Positions 12,741-13,037 of a DNA stretch of 13,037 bases are shown here, in pieces. The DNA is taken from assembly GCF_039540375.1 (NCBI RefSeq), contig NZ_BAABEX010000022.1, positions 1-13,037 of the forward strand. Reading direction: 5' to 3'. The stretch comes from Acidovorax_G lacteus (lineage in GTDB: Bacteria > Pseudomonadota > Gammaproteobacteria > Burkholderiales > Burkholderiaceae_C). The notes below the pieces were generated by a model. The model was not told the origin of the DNA. It made no database searches and saw nothing but the letters and a program-made list of their open reading frames with translations. Position 1 is the stretch's first letter; the number at the start of each line of letters is the position of its first letter. The position numbers and the translations under genes were made by a program.

Positions 12741-13037
12741 ATGTCTGCGACCGACCGCTTCTCCTATCCTGCACGCACCCAGCGCAATGCGCTGATCGCT
12801 GGCTCCATCGTGCTCGCGCACGTGGCGGTGATCTGGGCCATCCAATCGGGCCTGGCCCGCAAGGCGGTCGAAGTCATCGTGCCGGCCGAGTTGCTCAGCG
12901 AATTCATTGCGCCCCCCGCCCCGCAGGTGGCTCCGCCGCCACCCGCGCCGCCGGCACCGGCCACCCCCAAGCAGCCTGTGCCCAAGGCCGCGGCGCCGCG
13001 CCCAGCCCCACAGCCACTGGCCATTGCCGACCCGACC
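12741..13037 (+). CDS. tonB: Energy transducer TonB, N-terminal part (cut by window end)
   Basis: The first 99 residues of TonB, the inner-membrane protein that spans the periplasm and passes proton-motive energy from ExbB-ExbD to outer-membrane receptors such as the one encoded here. A short cytoplasmic start (residues 1-16, Arg-rich) leads into one membrane segment (about 17-38, ALIAGSIVLAHVAVIWAI), which carries a Ser22 and His27 that correspond to the conserved Ser/His of TonB anchors. From residue 50 on the chain is rich in Pro and Ala with Lys (APPAPQVAPPPPAPPAP), the periplasm-spanning region. The C-terminal receptor-binding domain lies beyond the window. No Shine-Dalgarno is visible at ATG 12741. 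exbB and exbD commonly follow in this group; that is expectation, not seen. Confidence 0.88.
   Translation, partial: MSATDRFSYPARTQRNALIAGSIVLAHVAVIWAIQSGLARKAVEVIVPAELLSEFIAPPAPQVAPPPPAPPAPATPKQPVPKAAAPRPAPQPLAIADPT

Overview
The window looks like a chromosomal segment of a GC-rich betaproteobacterium, most likely a Comamonadaceae member (Acidovorax/Delftia-like). This rests on the hisZ-purA-phosphoribosyltransferase order, a betaproteobacterial-type isocitrate lyase, and a stand-alone SWIB protein with a lysine/alanine-rich tail. The genus assignment is inference; no rRNA or marker search was possible.

Layout. (i) 190-3424, minus strand: a compact operon hisZ (regulatory subunit of ATP phosphoribosyltransferase), purA (adenylosuccinate synthetase) and a purine-type phosphoribosyltransferase, closed by an intrinsic terminator at 190-218. 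Left of it (1-189) I see no gene, only an extended -10-like promoter on the minus strand pointing out of the window. (ii) 3536-5060, minus: aceA (isocitrate lyase, glyoxylate bypass) as its own unit, with a strong terminator downstream. Its AT-rich upstream region carries two near-identical palindromes (GTCTTATA-S-AAGAC) whose centres are 30 bp apart. (iii) 5330-6740: a divergent pair, a gamma-glutamylcyclotransferase-like protein (minus) and an EamA/DMT exporter (plus). (iv) 6774-7902: a 13-bp hairpin terminator between the convergent eamA and rraA genes, then a SWIB-domain protein with its own terminator.

(v) 7954-13037, plus: an iron-acquisition block. It begins with a Fur-box-like site, then a TonB-dependent siderophore receptor (Fiu/PiuA type, apparently TTG-started), a PiuC/YbiX Fe(II)/2-oxoglutarate dioxygenase and an FMN alpha-hydroxy-acid oxidase. 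A second Fur-box-like site follows, embedded in a good promoter in front of bfd (bacterioferritin-associated ferredoxin), then a possible 26-aa membrane microprotein and the start of tonB, which runs off the window. The two Fur-box-like sites are almost identical to each other in opposite orientation (17/21). Receptor, energy transducer (TonB) and iron-release ferredoxin (Bfd) therefore appear to be one co-regulated regulon.

Most interesting points: the FMN alpha-hydroxy-acid oxidase placed in the receptor-PiuC cassette; the intrinsic terminator between receptor and piuC with no room for a new promoter; the twin palindromes upstream of aceA; and the small open frames near bfd and upstream of aceA. 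I found no mobile element, CRISPR array, tRNA or rRNA in the window.
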